The notes under the pieces: generated by a model | What the model was told of the DNA's origin: nothing | Seen by the model: the letters and a program-made list of their open reading frames with translations, nothing else | Database searches by the model: none | Source: JAUWGC01 sp963753055 | GTDB lineage: Bacteria > Bacteroidota > Bacteroidia > Bacteroidales > B18-G4 | Assembly: GCA_963753055.1 (NCBI GenBank) | Contig: CAVWAP010000009.1 | Span: forward strand, 496,001-560,000 | DNA length: 64,000 nucleotides | Direction: 5' to 3' | Position numbers and translations under genes: made by a program | In this document: positions 35,933 to 45,981 of the stretch, piece after piece | Numbering within the stretch: the stretch's first letter is position 1 | Layout: every line of letters starts with the position of its first letter

Positions 35933-38221
35933 ATGAAACGATTACTATTTGTTTTACTTGTTGTACTAGCTTTTGGCTTCCGTGCCAATGCATCCACACC
36001 GCCGGATGAAGGCATGTGGCTCCCTATTTTTGTTGAAAGGCTTAACTATGTTGATATGCAGGAGATGGGCCTTCAGCTGACAGCTGAAGAAATCTACAGC
36101 ATCAACAACTCCAGTCTCAAAGATGCAATTGTTGGATTGTCAAGGGGAAGTACACCGGGTGGTTACTTTTGTACAGCCGAAGTGGTTTCCGACCAGGGGC
36201 TGATCTTCACCAACCATCACTGTGGTTTTGGCTATATCCAGAAGCACAGTACCATCGAGCATGATTACCTCACCGATGGCTTCTGGGCATTGAGCCAGGA
36301 GGAAGAGCTGCCCAACGATGGGATGTCTGCCTCTTTCTTTGTAAGGATGGCGAATGTGACTGACAGTATTATTCCTGAGTTGTCTGACACTTTATCTGAA
36401 GGAGCCCGGGGAAAGAAGATCAAAGAGATCTCCGACAGGCTGAAGAAACGCGAAAGCGAAGATGGTAGGTATCATGTTACCGTGAAAAGCTTTTTTGGTG
36501 GAAATGAGTACTATCTCTTTGTTTATGATGTATTTACAGATGTTCGCCTGGTAGGTGCTCCTCCTTCATCCATTGGCAAGTACGGTGGCGACACCGATAA
36601 CTGGATGTGGCCAAGGCATACAGGTGATTTTTCTATCTTCCGCATCTACAGCGACAAAGAAGGAAAACCTGCTAAGTTTTCAGAAGAGAATATTCCTCTG
36701 AAGCCAAAACACCATCTTCCTGTATCTGTTGCAGGTTATGATAAAGGTGACTTTGCCATGATCTGGGGTTATCCAGGCGGAACCGAAAGATATCTTACAT
36801 CTTACGGTGTACAGTTTAAACTTGACAATTTTATCCCTTACCTGGTTCAGATCTTTGGCGCCAAGCTGGATATCTGGTGGGAAGCCATGGCTGCCGACAA
36901 GGAAGTGAAGATCCAGTATGCTTCTAAAGCTGCCGGCGCTTCCAATGCATGGAAGTTGTTTATCGGACAGGACAGAGGACTCAGAAGGCTCGACGTTGCA
37001 GGCAAGAAGGTAAAAATCGAAGATAAGTTCCAGAAATGGGCCGATGCCAACCCTGACAGGAAAGAAAAGTATGGTGATGTGCTGCCTTCTATCAAGTCGG
37101 CATATGAAGAAATGGCCAAGGATTATCCAAATCTGATCATTACTGCCCTGGCAGCATCAAGGGGATCTGAGATCCTGCCTTATGCCCAACAATTTGGTCA
37201 GTTACAGGGAATGCTGGAAGAAAAAGCAGACCCGGCTGTTTATGAAGAGACGATCACCGAGTTGAGAGAAGGAGCTGTTTCTCATTTTAAAAATTATAAT
37301 GCTCCTGCCGACCAGAAGGTCATGGCATTATTATTTGAGATATACTATGAGGAGATATCACCAGATTTCATTCCTGATGAGTTCATCGAAATGCTGGATA
37401 AGCAAAAAGGCGATTTTGATGCCCTGGCGGCATATGTGTTCGAAAACTCCGTCTTCACAAGCGAAGAAAAGGTCAACGCTTTCCTTGACAATCCTAAGTT
37501 CAAAACACTTGACAAGGACCCGGCAATGATACTTTCAACCGCTTTCCAGGGGCCTATGGCCAAAGCGGGAATGGCATATCGTTCTTCACAGACCGAGCTT
37601 GGAAAGAGTGATCGTCTGTTTATCGCCGGCCTCAGGGAGATGAATCCTGATAAGGTCTTTTATCCTGATGCCAACTCCACCATGCGCCTGACCTATGGTA
37701 GTGTTGAGGATTATTTTCCTGCTGATGCCGTTCATTATAACTTCTACACCACCCTTAACGGTGTGATGGAAAAAGAAGATCCCAATAATGACGAGTTCAT
37801 TGTGGAAGATAAGCTAAAAGAACTCTACAAAAAGACAGACTACGGTCCTTACGGGCAAACCATCAACGGAAAGAAGGAACTTATTACATGCTTCCTGACA
37901 ACCAACGATATTACTGGAGGTAACTCCGGTAGCCCTGTGATCAATGGTAATGGCGAGCTGATTGGTATTGCCTTCGATGGCAACTGGGAAGCTATGAGTG
38001 GTGATATTGCCTTTGAGCCTGAGCTGCAAAGGACCATCAGTGTTGATATCCGGTACGTGCTCTTTGTGATCGACAAATATGCAAATGCCCAGAACCTCAT
38101 CGATGAGCTAACCATCGTGAAAACCAAGCATATGCCAGCACCCAAGCCTGCCGCGGAAGTGAATCCCGAGGTCAAGGTTGTAAGTGTTACTGATGATGCT
38201 GTAAAGGCATTTGAAGAGTAA
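35933..38221 (+). CDS. S46-family dipeptidyl-peptidase, DPP7 type
   Basis: 762-aa exported serine peptidase, usual length for S46. It has a signal peptide (residues 1-20), the catalytic His in FTNHHCGFGY, an Asp region in KYGGDTDNWMWPRHTGDFS, and Ser665 in GNSGSPV. Eighteen residues after the Ser is Gly683 (AFDGNWE). In Porphyromonas gingivalis, Gly at that place marks DPP7 (hydrophobic P1) and Arg marks DPP11 (Asp/Glu P1), so this is the DPP7 type. It supports growth on proteins in the periplasm. Confidence 0.94.
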   Translation: MKRLLFVLLVVLAFGFRANASTPPDEGMWLPIFVERLNYVDMQEMGLQLTAEEIYSINNSSLKDAIVGLSRGSTPGGYFCTAEVVSDQGLIFTNHHCGFGYIQKHSTIEHDYLTDGFWALSQEEELPNDGMSASFFVRMANVTDSIIPELSDTLSEGARGKKIKEISDRLKKRESEDGRYHVTVKSFFGGNEYYLFVYDVFTDVRLVGAPPSSIGKYGGDTDNWMWPRHTGDFSIFRIYSDKEGKPAKFSEENIPLKPKHHLPVSVAGYDKGDFAMIWGYPGGTERYLTSYGVQFKLDNFIPYLVQIFGAKLDIWWEAMAADKEVKIQYASKAAGASNAWKLFIGQDRGLRRLDVAGKKVKIEDKFQKWADANPDRKEKYGDVLPSIKSAYEEMAKDYPNLIITALAASRGSEILPYAQQFGQLQGMLEEKADPAVYEETITELREGAVSHFKNYNAPADQKVMALLFEIYYEEISPDFIPDEFIEMLDKQKGDFDALAAYVFENSVFTSEEKVNAFLDNPKFKTLDKDPAMILSTAFQGPMAKAGMAYRSSQTELGKSDRLFIAGLREMNPDKVFYPDANSTMRLTYGSVEDYFPADAVHYNFYTTLNGVMEKEDPNNDEFIVEDKLKELYKKTDYGPYGQTINGKKELITCFLTTNDITGGNSGSPVINGNGELIGIAFDGNWEAMSGDIAFEPELQRTISVDIRYVLFVIDKYANAQNLIDELTIVKTKHMPAPKPAAEVNPEVKVVSVTDDAVKAFEE

Positions 38222-38227
38222 TACATT

Positions 38228-38335
38228 TACCATGTACAATGTTCAATGTTCCATGTGCCATGTACCATGTGCCATATTCCAAGTTTTTATTTTGTCTGGA
38301 ACATGGTACATTGAACATTGAACATGGAACTTGAT
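38228..38335. terminator. Long CATGTTCAATG inverted repeat between convergent genes
   Basis: The left arm is built of ATGTTCAATGTTCCATG and CCATGTACCATG words. The right arm, GGAACATGGTACATTG followed by AACATTGAACATGGAAC, is largely its complement, around a T-rich loop. It fills the gap between the S46 peptidase and the acyltransferase and probably terminates both. Same word class as 3551-3625 and 5609-5743. Confidence 0.55.
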
Positions 38336-38336
38336 C

Positions 38337-40115
38337 TTATTTTTTAAACCTTTCGAGGATTGATTTGTCATTAATCTCCTTCGACAGTGCCTCAATCGTA
38401 TTCATCGGCACATCGAGAAGATCCAATACCATCAGGCCGTCGAGGCAGTTGTTGAACTTGGGATCAACATTGAAACCGACAATCTCGGTGTTAAGGTTGA
38501 TATATTTCTTGAGAAGGATAGGAGTTCTGAACTCGGGTTCAAACTCCTGGACGAAGCGGTCAAATTTCCCCACATCGTTTTCTGTATGCCTCAGAAAGGC
38601 CATCATGTCGATGGATTTATCGATCTTGATCTTGAACTCTTTTCGCGGTCTGATGAATTCTGCCAGCTCAAAATTGTAATAGTTGGATTTCATGAACTCA
38701 ACAGTGAGTGCCTTGGAGATATCGGAGAAAGCATTGCTGATGCTGACCGGACCAATGAGATACCTGTATTCAGGGTGCCTCAGCAGGACATACAGAATGC
38801 CTTTCCATAGCAGGAACAGTGAAAATGTCTTTTTCTGGTATTCCTTGGCAACAAACGACCGGCCCAGTTCTAACGTTTCGTTCAAAATGGGCAATAACTG
38901 GTACCCTAACCGAAACAAAGTCTGGATATAAAAGCCCTTCGTGCCATACTTTTCAAGGATATCCCTTCCATTACCTATCCGGTAACCTCCAACAATACCC
39001 TTTCCTTCATGATCCCAGATAAACAGCTGATCATAATACTCATCAAACTCGTCAATATCAATGCTTTTATTGGTCCCTTCACCTACCTGCCGATAAGTTA
39101 TTTCCCTCAACCTCCCAATTTCTCTCATAATATTGGGTATTTTGGCAGAAGGGGCGCAATAAACACTGTTATCCTGCAACCTGAACAGCTCATAGTCCTT
39201 GGTGATGGCTTCAACCTCTGATTCGATCAGGGCAGAATCAACAGGTGGAATGATCTCTTCCACCTTTTTAGGGACATCTTTTTTCTTTTTGTCATCTTTT
39301 AAAGAGAGGGCAAGTGCATATGTCTTGGTTCTTAAAAACTTGCCGTATTCATTCAGATCGCTGAAAACCTCCTGGTCCTTCAGGGTGATGGGATTTCCTA
39401 TCCTGATTTTAACTACTCTTCCCTTTTTATTAAAGAGTTCGGAAGGCAACTTGATGGTCCTTAATAGCGGGTGCACCATACCCATCAGGTGGAACATATT
39501 GCTGTTATAACCTTCAAAATAGATAGGTAGGACAGGCACCTGGGTCTTCTTGATAAACTTGATCACAGAATATTGCCACTTCCTGTCGGTCACCCTCTTC
39601 TCATCAAAACGGTAAGTAGAGACCTCTCCTGCAGGATATATCCCAAGCGGGCAACCATTACTTAAGTGGTTAAATGCCTCTTTCAGTCCGCTGAATGATG
39701 ATCTGACATCTTTATGGGTTTCAAAGGGGTTGACGGGCAGAAAGAACCCACTGAGTGGTTCTATCTTGGATAAAAGAAAGTTGACAAGTATCTTAAAATC
39801 AGGTCGGATCGGTCCCAAAAAGGCCATGTGTGACAGTCCATCCAGGCCTCCATAGGGGTGATTCGATATGCTGATGAAGGGACCTTCCCTGGGTATCTTC
39901 TCAAGGTCCTCATCGCTTATCTCATAGGTGAAGCCCAGTTTTTCAATAGCCTTTTCAACGAACTCAACGCCATGAAGATGGGAGATAGGTGAATAGCCTT
40001 CATTTACATCCTGCAACTTAAGCACCCGCATCAGGAACCGGGCGGTAGGCTCACCCCCAAGAAATTTTAGGGTTTTACTGGCAGAAACAAGATCCTTGGG
40101 GGTAATTAAATCCAT
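38337..40115 (-). CDS. OlsF-like bifunctional acyltransferase (aminolipid synthesis)
   Basis: 592 aa with two acyltransferase parts. The N-terminal PlsC-like domain (to about residue 270) has the SISNHPYGGLDGL motif. The C-terminal GNAT-like domain (about 310-530; REIGRLREITYRQVGEGTNKSIDIDEFDEYYDQLFIWD) matches the OlsB/hemolysin-like COG3176 family. OlsF enzymes N-acylate and then O-acylate an amino acid to give ornithine lipids, and related pairs make glycine lipids in Bacteroides. The amino acid used here cannot be told from sequence. Confidence 0.8.
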   Translation of the reverse strand: MDLITPKDLVSASKTLKFLGGEPTARFLMRVLKLQDVNEGYSPISHLHGVEFVEKAIEKLGFTYEISDEDLEKIPREGPFISISNHPYGGLDGLSHMAFLGPIRPDFKILVNFLLSKIEPLSGFFLPVNPFETHKDVRSSFSGLKEAFNHLSNGCPLGIYPAGEVSTYRFDEKRVTDRKWQYSVIKFIKKTQVPVLPIYFEGYNSNMFHLMGMVHPLLRTIKLPSELFNKKGRVVKIRIGNPITLKDQEVFSDLNEYGKFLRTKTYALALSLKDDKKKKDVPKKVEEIIPPVDSALIESEVEAITKDYELFRLQDNSVYCAPSAKIPNIMREIGRLREITYRQVGEGTNKSIDIDEFDEYYDQLFIWDHEGKGIVGGYRIGNGRDILEKYGTKGFYIQTLFRLGYQLLPILNETLELGRSFVAKEYQKKTFSLFLLWKGILYVLLRHPEYRYLIGPVSISNAFSDISKALTVEFMKSNYYNFELAEFIRPRKEFKIKIDKSIDMMAFLRHTENDVGKFDRFVQEFEPEFRTPILLKKYINLNTEIVGFNVDPKFNNCLDGLMVLDLLDVPMNTIEALSKEINDKSILERFKK

Positions 40116-40178
40116 AATTTAACCTTCAGCAATATCAATTAATACAAAAATAGGAAAATATCATCACTATGATGCGAC

Positions 40179-40412
40179 CTAATTATCGTTGGACTTAAGT
40201 TTCTTATGTAGCACAAGAACTCCAAGGAAGCAGGTCATAGCGAGAAGGAAGAAGCTTGGGGCAATTACAAACCAGTTATAAAAGTTTCTTACATTAAGAA
40301 TTACCGTATTAAAAAGGAATGACAATCCCCCAAGAAAGATCATGATAAGACCGATCAGGGCTCCAAGCCAGCCTATACATTGAATGATACGAGCTAAGAT
40401 CATAATATGCAA
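40179..40412 (-). CDS. Small membrane protein of unknown function
   Basis: 77 aa with two hydrophobic helices (about 12-32 and 45-66) and a basic C-terminus (HKKLKSNDN). I do not recognise a family. It lies upstream of the acyltransferase on the same strand, 63 bp away. Confidence 0.55.
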   Translation of the reverse strand: MHIMILARIIQCIGWLGALIGLIMIFLGGLSFLFNTVILNVRNFYNWFVIAPSFFLLAMTCFLGVLVLHKKLKSNDN

Positions 40413-40560
40413 GTTTTGTTTGTTTCATCAAATGTAGTGAATTTTCCGGCAAAAGGCAAAGGTGCCCGGCACTGCCAGCGTTTCCTCAAATAAACATTAG
40501 ACTCTTCATCTGTATTATATCCGAGAATTTCATAATTTTATCCTGTTCTAAGAAAATAGT

Positions 40561-41751
40561 ATGTCAGAAAACAAATCATATACATTATCTGAGGTCAGTG
40601 ATCAAAAAACAATCAAGGCCTTTCTGGATTTTCCGGCCAGGCTTTACCGTGAAGAAGATAATTGGGTAAGGCCCCTGGATAAAGATGTTGAGAAGGTCTT
40701 TGATAAGTCGGTAAATAAAAAATTCAGAAATGGTGAAGCGATACGCTGGATCCTGAAAGACGGTGATGGCAAGGTGGTCGGTCGTGTTGCTGCATTTTTC
40801 GATCAGAGCAGTGCAAAAAAGAACAGGCAACCCTCCGGCGGAATGGGCTTTTTTGATTGTATCAATGAACAGGAGGCAGCCTTCATGCTGTTTGATGCCT
40901 GCCGCGACTGGCTGAAAGAGAAAGGCATGGAAGCCATGGACGGGCCGATCAATTTTGGTGAACGTGACAGCTTCTGGGGATGCCTGGTGGATGGTTTCTA
41001 TGAGCCTTTGTATAACATGCCCTATAACTTTCCCTATTACCAGGAGCTCTTTGAAGCTTATGGTTTCCAAAACTATTTCAACCAGTATACCTATCATCGT
41101 AAGATCGAAAACGTGCCGCTTAGTGAAGAGATCCGTGATAAGGCAAAGCGTGTCTTTGATAACCCGGACTATACATTTGAGATATACAGCAAGGACAGGG
41201 CACAAAAGATCGCCGAGGATTTCACCATTATCTTCAACGCAGCCTGGGCAAGGTTCCCCGGGGTTCCCAAGATCAAGACAGCACATTCTATGAGCCTCCT
41301 GAAACAGATGAGCCCTATTATGGATAACCGGCTTATACACTTAGCCTATCACAAAGGCAAGCCTATTGGCTTTTTCATTATGATGCAGGATATCTCCCAG
41401 ATCTTCAAAAACTTCAATGGTAAACTTAATCTTATTAATAAGTTGAGGTTCATGTACCAGCTTAAGGTCAGGAAGCGTGTAACACGTATCATTGGAAGGC
41501 TGTTCGGCGTAGTGCCTGAGCACCAGGGCAGGGGCGTTGAAGGTGGCCTGGTTGTAGCCTTTGAAAAACAGGCCCTTGGCACGATATTCAAGTATACAGA
41601 CCTTGAGTTGAACTGGATAGGAGACTTCAACCCAACCATGATGAAAGTCTGTGAACAGATAGGTTCAAAAATCTATAAAACACACGTTACCTATCGCTAT
41701 TTGTTTGACAGGAATGCCCCTTTTGAAAGGGCAACAAGAGTCAATATCTGA
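40561..41751 (+). CDS. GNAT-fold acetyltransferase-like protein
   Basis: 396 aa, no signal peptide. The first half (RLYREEDNWVRPL, GRVAAFFDQ...GGMGFFDCINEQEAAFMLFDACRDWLKEKGM) follows a GNAT layout. The second half has an acetyl-CoA-binding-like loop, VVPEHQGRGVEGGL, so two GNAT-like modules are likely. Similar proteins are common and uncharacterised in Bacteroidota. The substrate is unknown. Confidence 0.7.
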   Translation: MSENKSYTLSEVSDQKTIKAFLDFPARLYREEDNWVRPLDKDVEKVFDKSVNKKFRNGEAIRWILKDGDGKVVGRVAAFFDQSSAKKNRQPSGGMGFFDCINEQEAAFMLFDACRDWLKEKGMEAMDGPINFGERDSFWGCLVDGFYEPLYNMPYNFPYYQELFEAYGFQNYFNQYTYHRKIENVPLSEEIRDKAKRVFDNPDYTFEIYSKDRAQKIAEDFTIIFNAAWARFPGVPKIKTAHSMSLLKQMSPIMDNRLIHLAYHKGKPIGFFIMMQDISQIFKNFNGKLNLINKLRFMYQLKVRKRVTRIIGRLFGVVPEHQGRGVEGGLVVAFEKQALGTIFKYTDLELNWIGDFNPTMMKVCEQIGSKIYKTHVTYRYLFDRNAPFERATRVNI

Positions 41752-41881
41752 TTTTACACCTGCAGCTCACCAGCTGAATAATTCATTTCACCTTCCGGAT
41801 TCTTAAGTTCGCCAGAATTCTCTTTCTATCCGCTGTGTTCAGAGGTAATTTTATCTCATGAACTTTAAAAATCCACAAATC

Positions 41882-42241
41882 ATGAAAACAAGAATAATCA
41901 CCACAGTAATCCTCGTCGTGGCCCTGAGTATTAGTGTACTGGCAGACGGAAAAAAAGAAGCAGCCCTGGTTTCAACATCAAATGTAACAGTTAAGGATTG
42001 CCAGTTCTGCATCAATGAATACCACAATAATATCATCGAGTTCAGAATGGTTAAAACAAATGATGATAAGATGACCTTAAAGGTATATAGTGATAAAGGC
42101 GTGAAGATCTATCACAGGAACTTCAGCAAAGCTAAAGGCCTGGAGCTTGATTGCGACCTTTCTAACCTGCGGGATGGTCAGTATACTTTCGTAATCGAAA
42201 AGGATAATAAAGAAATCCTCAGGAAAATATTTGTAAAATAA
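41882..42241 (+). CDS. Small secreted protein, unknown
   Basis: 119 aa from ATG 41882, which starts a clean signal peptide (MKTRIITTVILVVALSISVLA). A further in-frame ATG at 41858 would add eight polar residues. The mature part is predicted beta-rich, with a CQFC pair and a KVYSDKGVKIYHRNFSKA...GQYTFVIEKD pattern like short DUF3244/T9SS-like beta sandwiches. It precedes the LytS-type kinase on the same strand by 62 bp. Confidence 0.65.
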   Translation: MKTRIITTVILVVALSISVLADGKKEAALVSTSNVTVKDCQFCINEYHNNIIEFRMVKTNDDKMTLKVYSDKGVKIYHRNFSKAKGLELDCDLSNLRDGQYTFVIEKDNKEILRKIFVK

Positions 42242-42303
42242 TGATATTTACCCACAACACGTTCTTTACATCTTGTGTTGACAATATTGCTTAATTTTGA
42301 TAG

Positions 42304-43332
42304 GTGTTTGAATCCATTTTTAATAAGCTGTCGCACAGGCTGGTCTTAGCTTTCGTTTTTGGTTTTTTCGGATACCTCACTACCGAAGTTATCTTCAGTC
42401 TGATCAACCGGTACTACGGATTTTTTGCCAGTCCCCAGAATTATATTTATTGCATCCTGATGGCATATGTCGTGATCGAAGGGATGTACAGGATAAACCC
42501 CGTTCTTGACAGAATCATCACATGGTATAAGAGTCCCCTGGCAAGGCTCAGCCTGGAGATCGTTACCGGCATACTGGTTGGGTTGATCGTGGTTGTTTTC
42601 TTCCGGCTGATAATCGAGTTTTTTATCGGAACCGGATTTATATTATTGATCGACGAGCTTATCATTTCCCTGATCACCATCATGTTCATCATCCTGCTAA
42701 ACCTGATTGGTTTTGCATATATGCTTTTGAACAACTGGCGGATCTCAGTGGTACAGCTTGAGCGCTCGAAGAAAGAAAGTGCAGAATTCCAGTTTGAGAT
42801 GCTCAAGTCGCAGATCAACCCTCACTTCTTATTCAACAGCTTAAACACCCTGTCATCGTTGATCTATGAGGATAAGGACAAAGCCTCATCTTTTATCAGG
42901 AAATTATCAGAAGTCTACCGCAGGGTGCTGGATACCAGGAGCAAGTACCTTGTCTCCTTACAGGAAGAGCTTGATTTTATCGATTCATACATATATTTGC
43001 TGAAGATCAGGTTTGACCAGAAGCTCGACTTGAAAATAGACATTAATGAAGAGTACAGGGAGAGGCTGGTAGCTCCTATGACATTGCAGCTGCTGATCGA
43101 AAATGCGGTGAAACATAATATTGTTTCAGAGAAAAAGCCTTTAAATATCAATATTTTTATCGAAGATGGTGCCCTGGCAGTAGCCAATAAGCTACAGAAG
43201 AAAATCACAGAAGAAAAAGGTTCTGCCGTCGGCTTGAAAAACATAATCAGCAGGTATGCACTTGTTACAGAAATGAAGGTAAGGTTTACAGAAAATGAAG
43301 ATGAGTTTAAAGTGTTAGTGCCATTAATCTAG
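42304..43332 (+). CDS. LytS/YehU-type sensor histidine kinase
   Basis: 342 aa from a GTG start. Four N-terminal helices (to about residue 150) are followed by a His_kinase domain (QINPHFLFNSLNTLSSLI) and an ATPase domain (MTLQLLIENAVKHNI). It is paired with the LytTR regulator 4 bp downstream; such pairs act on nearby genes in Bacteroidota. No separate extracytoplasmic sensor is visible, so sensing is probably by the membrane region. Confidence 0.9.
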   Translation: MFESIFNKLSHRLVLAFVFGFFGYLTTEVIFSLINRYYGFFASPQNYIYCILMAYVVIEGMYRINPVLDRIITWYKSPLARLSLEIVTGILVGLIVVVFFRLIIEFFIGTGFILLIDELIISLITIMFIILLNLIGFAYMLLNNWRISVVQLERSKKESAEFQFEMLKSQINPHFLFNSLNTLSSLIYEDKDKASSFIRKLSEVYRRVLDTRSKYLVSLQEELDFIDSYIYLLKIRFDQKLDLKIDINEEYRERLVAPMTLQLLIENAVKHNIVSEKKPLNINIFIEDGALAVANKLQKKITEEKGSAVGLKNIISRYALVTEMKVRFTENEDEFKVLVPLI

Positions 43333-43336
43333 AGTA

Positions 43337-44101
43337 ATGAAGATACTGATCATAGAAGACGAACCTTTTGCGCAAACCGAGTTGCTCAGGCTGCTTGAGA
43401 AAACAAATTACGAATTCCAGGTTGCAGGTATTTTGGATTCAGTCGAAGATAGTGTGGAGTGGCTAAAATCAAATGCGGAGCCGGAATTGATCTTCCTGGA
43501 TATCCAGCTTTCTGATGGTATCAGTTTTGAGATCTTCAGACACATCAAGATCAAAGCACCGGTAATCTTCACAACTGCCTTTGATGAATACGCCATCCAG
43601 GCGTTTCAGCTGAACAGTATCGACTACCTGCTGAAGCCAATTGAACTGGACGCCCTGAAAGCAGCGCTTAATAAGCTGGAGGAAATGAAAAGTAACCTGG
43701 CACCATCACCCCTGCTGAATGAAAACATTCTGAAGGACCTGCTGCAGATGCAAAAGCATGATTATAAATCCAGGTTTGTAGCGAAGATGGGAGATCAGAT
43801 CAAAAGCATTGGAATTGAGGATATTGCTTATTTCTATGCCGAAGATAATCTTGTTTTCGTCAGATGTGCTGGTAATGAGCGTTATATCATTGACCTTACG
43901 CTTGAGCTGCTGGAGAAAGAAGTGGATCCCAAAGAGTTTTTCCGCCTGAACCGCGGGTACCTGGTCAGGATCAGCGCGATCAGGAAGGTAAGTAAGTATT
44001 TCAACAGCAGGCTTTTGATTGAACTTGAGCCTCAGGCAGAAGAAAAAGTACTTGTCAGCCGTGTAAGGGTGCCCGATTTTATGGGATGGATGGGTGAATA
44101 A
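43337..44101 (+). CDS. LytTR-family response regulator
   Basis: 254 aa: a receiver domain with phospho-acceptor Asp55 (LIFLDIQLSDG) and Lys in DYLLKPIE, then a LytTR DNA-binding domain (about 150-250; FFRLNRGYLVRISAIRKV). It is partner of the upstream kinase, and its stop lies at the start of the following lipoprotein gene, making a three-gene operon. Confidence 0.94.
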   Translation: MKILIIEDEPFAQTELLRLLEKTNYEFQVAGILDSVEDSVEWLKSNAEPELIFLDIQLSDGISFEIFRHIKIKAPVIFTTAFDEYAIQAFQLNSIDYLLKPIELDALKAALNKLEEMKSNLAPSPLLNENILKDLLQMQKHDYKSRFVAKMGDQIKSIGIEDIAYFYAEDNLVFVRCAGNERYIIDLTLELLEKEVDPKEFFRLNRGYLVRISAIRKVSKYFNSRLLIELEPQAEEKVLVSRVRVPDFMGWMGE

Positions 44102-44114
44102 AGCTAAGAGACGA

Positions 44115-45464
44115 ATGAATAATATTTTTAAGACATATCTAACAAAATTGTTACTCCTGATCACGGGGTTGTTCTTCCTGGCATCCTGCCATGAAGCCAC
44201 AGTGGAGATCAGAAATATCCCGGGTAATACACCTGCCGGTGACCCGATTTATATCTCCGGCAATTTTAACAACTGGGACCCTGGAGATGAGACATACCGC
44301 CTCCAGCTAATGGAAGACAGCACCTACCAGGTTGCCCTGCCACTGGGCTTTGGGCGCATTGAATATAAGTTTACCCGGGGCGACTGGAGTACGGTTGAAA
44401 AGGATATTTGCGGCTATGAGATGAACAATCGGTCTTTTTACTATGGTGATCAGGAAGTGATCATTGATACGATCTTAAGCTGGAGCGACAAGGACCCGGA
44501 AAATTGTCCAACGGTCACCATCATTCTGCAGGACTTACCTGAAAACACGCCCAGGGATGCCCGTATTTCAATAGCCGGCAGCTTTAATAACTGGGACACG
44601 GGGGATGAGGATTTTTACTTCACCTATGATAGTAATATTAAATTACCGGTAATTACAATTCCCAGAGAACTGGAAGACAGGACATTTTGGTATAAAATTA
44701 CCCGTGGCAGCCTGCTGACAGAAGAGGTTGACGCATTGGGATTTGAAATATCCCCACGGGAAATTACTTTCGGAGAGGCTGATACAGTCTTTATTTCTGT
44801 GGAAAACTGGGAAGACCTGGGTGTATCAGATGCTGATTATATCACTTATATCATCGACAAAGTACCGGAAAACACACCGGCCAGCGATCTTATCTATTAC
44901 CTTGGAGATATCAACAGCTGGTATCCGCGTGATAAGAGCCTTGTCCTGAAAGAAACAGGTGATGGAAGATACTATATCCGCTTCCCCAGGAAAAAGCAGG
45001 GTGCTGCATTCAAGTTTTCCCGTGGCGACTGGAACTCCATTGAGGTAGATGCCTACGGTTATGATATAAATAACAGGTTTTCATCTTTTGAGGATGTAGA
45101 TACTGTCTACCTGTCCATTGAGAACTGGAAGGACCTTGCACCACAGGATAATAGTGAAATACAAATTCGAATCGTTAGCATTCCTGCCAATACACCTCCT
45201 GAAGATGATATTTATATCGCAGGCAACTTCAATGGTTGGGATCCCGGCAGTGAACAGTGGAAATTAAATAAAAATTCAGATAATACTTATTCAATAGCCA
45301 TTCCAAGAAATGGCGGGAATCTGGAATTTAAATTCACTCGTGGAAACTGGTCCAGAGTTGAATCCAGCCACGGAGAGGATATTGATAACCGCACCTATCT
45401 ATACAGGAACATTACCCATCTCGACCTGAAGGTTGATGACTGGTTAGACCTCGACCAGCATTAA
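44115..45464 (+). CDS. Lipoprotein with four glycogen-binding-like (CBM48/AMPK-type) repeats
   Basis: 449 aa from ATG 44115; an in-frame ATG at 44094 overlaps the regulator stop and would add seven residues. The lipobox is LASC. Four repeats of about 105 residues share P.NTP..D.IYI.GNFN.W.PG and F.FTRG.W..VE.D..G..I.NR (starting near residues 30, 135, 245 and 350), a pattern like AMPK/CBM48/CBM20 starch-binding modules. No enzyme domain is present. Co-expression with LytS/LytTR suggests a surface glucan sensor or tether. Confidence 0.82.
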   Translation: MNNIFKTYLTKLLLLITGLFFLASCHEATVEIRNIPGNTPAGDPIYISGNFNNWDPGDETYRLQLMEDSTYQVALPLGFGRIEYKFTRGDWSTVEKDICGYEMNNRSFYYGDQEVIIDTILSWSDKDPENCPTVTIILQDLPENTPRDARISIAGSFNNWDTGDEDFYFTYDSNIKLPVITIPRELEDRTFWYKITRGSLLTEEVDALGFEISPREITFGEADTVFISVENWEDLGVSDADYITYIIDKVPENTPASDLIYYLGDINSWYPRDKSLVLKETGDGRYYIRFPRKKQGAAFKFSRGDWNSIEVDAYGYDINNRFSSFEDVDTVYLSIENWKDLAPQDNSEIQIRIVSIPANTPPEDDIYIAGNFNGWDPGSEQWKLNKNSDNTYSIAIPRNGGNLEFKFTRGNWSRVESSHGEDIDNRTYLYRNITHLDLKVDDWLDLDQH

Positions 45465-45552
45465 TCCGGCATCTCTTTTTCGGTAACTTATTCTTTGGCT
45501 TTTACGTATAAATCCCACCCAGTCTTATTACGTAACTACTAAAAAGCTAACG

Positions 45553-45981
45553 ATGAAAAAACTTTTACTCATTGTACTGGGTGTTACTGCCTTACAATTC
45601 ACATTTGCTCAGATTGCCAGCAATGATTCAAGCCTTGTGCTTGCCAATGAAGTTGGCCTGGTATATACTGAGGTGAATGTGGAAGAACCTGTAGCAGAGG
45701 CTGCTGAGCCATTTGTTTTTGAACCTCCTGCCAACGCCAGGGAGATTCTGTGTAAACCAAAATCATTTACGGACCAAGCCTATATCAAGATGGCCAGTAA
45801 TAAGCCAAATGATATCAGCCTGCAATTTTTCGATGCCTCCGGAAACAAGATCAAGGCTATCCATTTTATCACACGTGAAGGTATTCGTCTGTACCAGGGG
45901 GACCTGGAAGCAGGTCAGTATTATTATAATATCTTAAGTGGCAAGCAGTATATCGCGTACGGTCAGTTCACTATTCAATAA
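45553..45981 (+). CDS. Small secreted beta-rich protein, unknown
   Basis: 142 aa with a signal peptide (cleavage after LQFTFA). The C-terminal part (PNDISLQFFDASGNKIKAIHF...GQYYYNILSG) looks like a T9SS type-A-like beta sandwich without the final basic sorting residues. Its last 11 bases overlap the convergent mini-protein gene. Confidence 0.65.
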   Translation: MKKLLLIVLGVTALQFTFAQIASNDSSLVLANEVGLVYTEVNVEEPVAEAAEPFVFEPPANAREILCKPKSFTDQAYIKMASNKPNDISLQFFDASGNKIKAIHFITREGIRLYQGDLEAGQYYYNILSGKQYIAYGQFTIQ

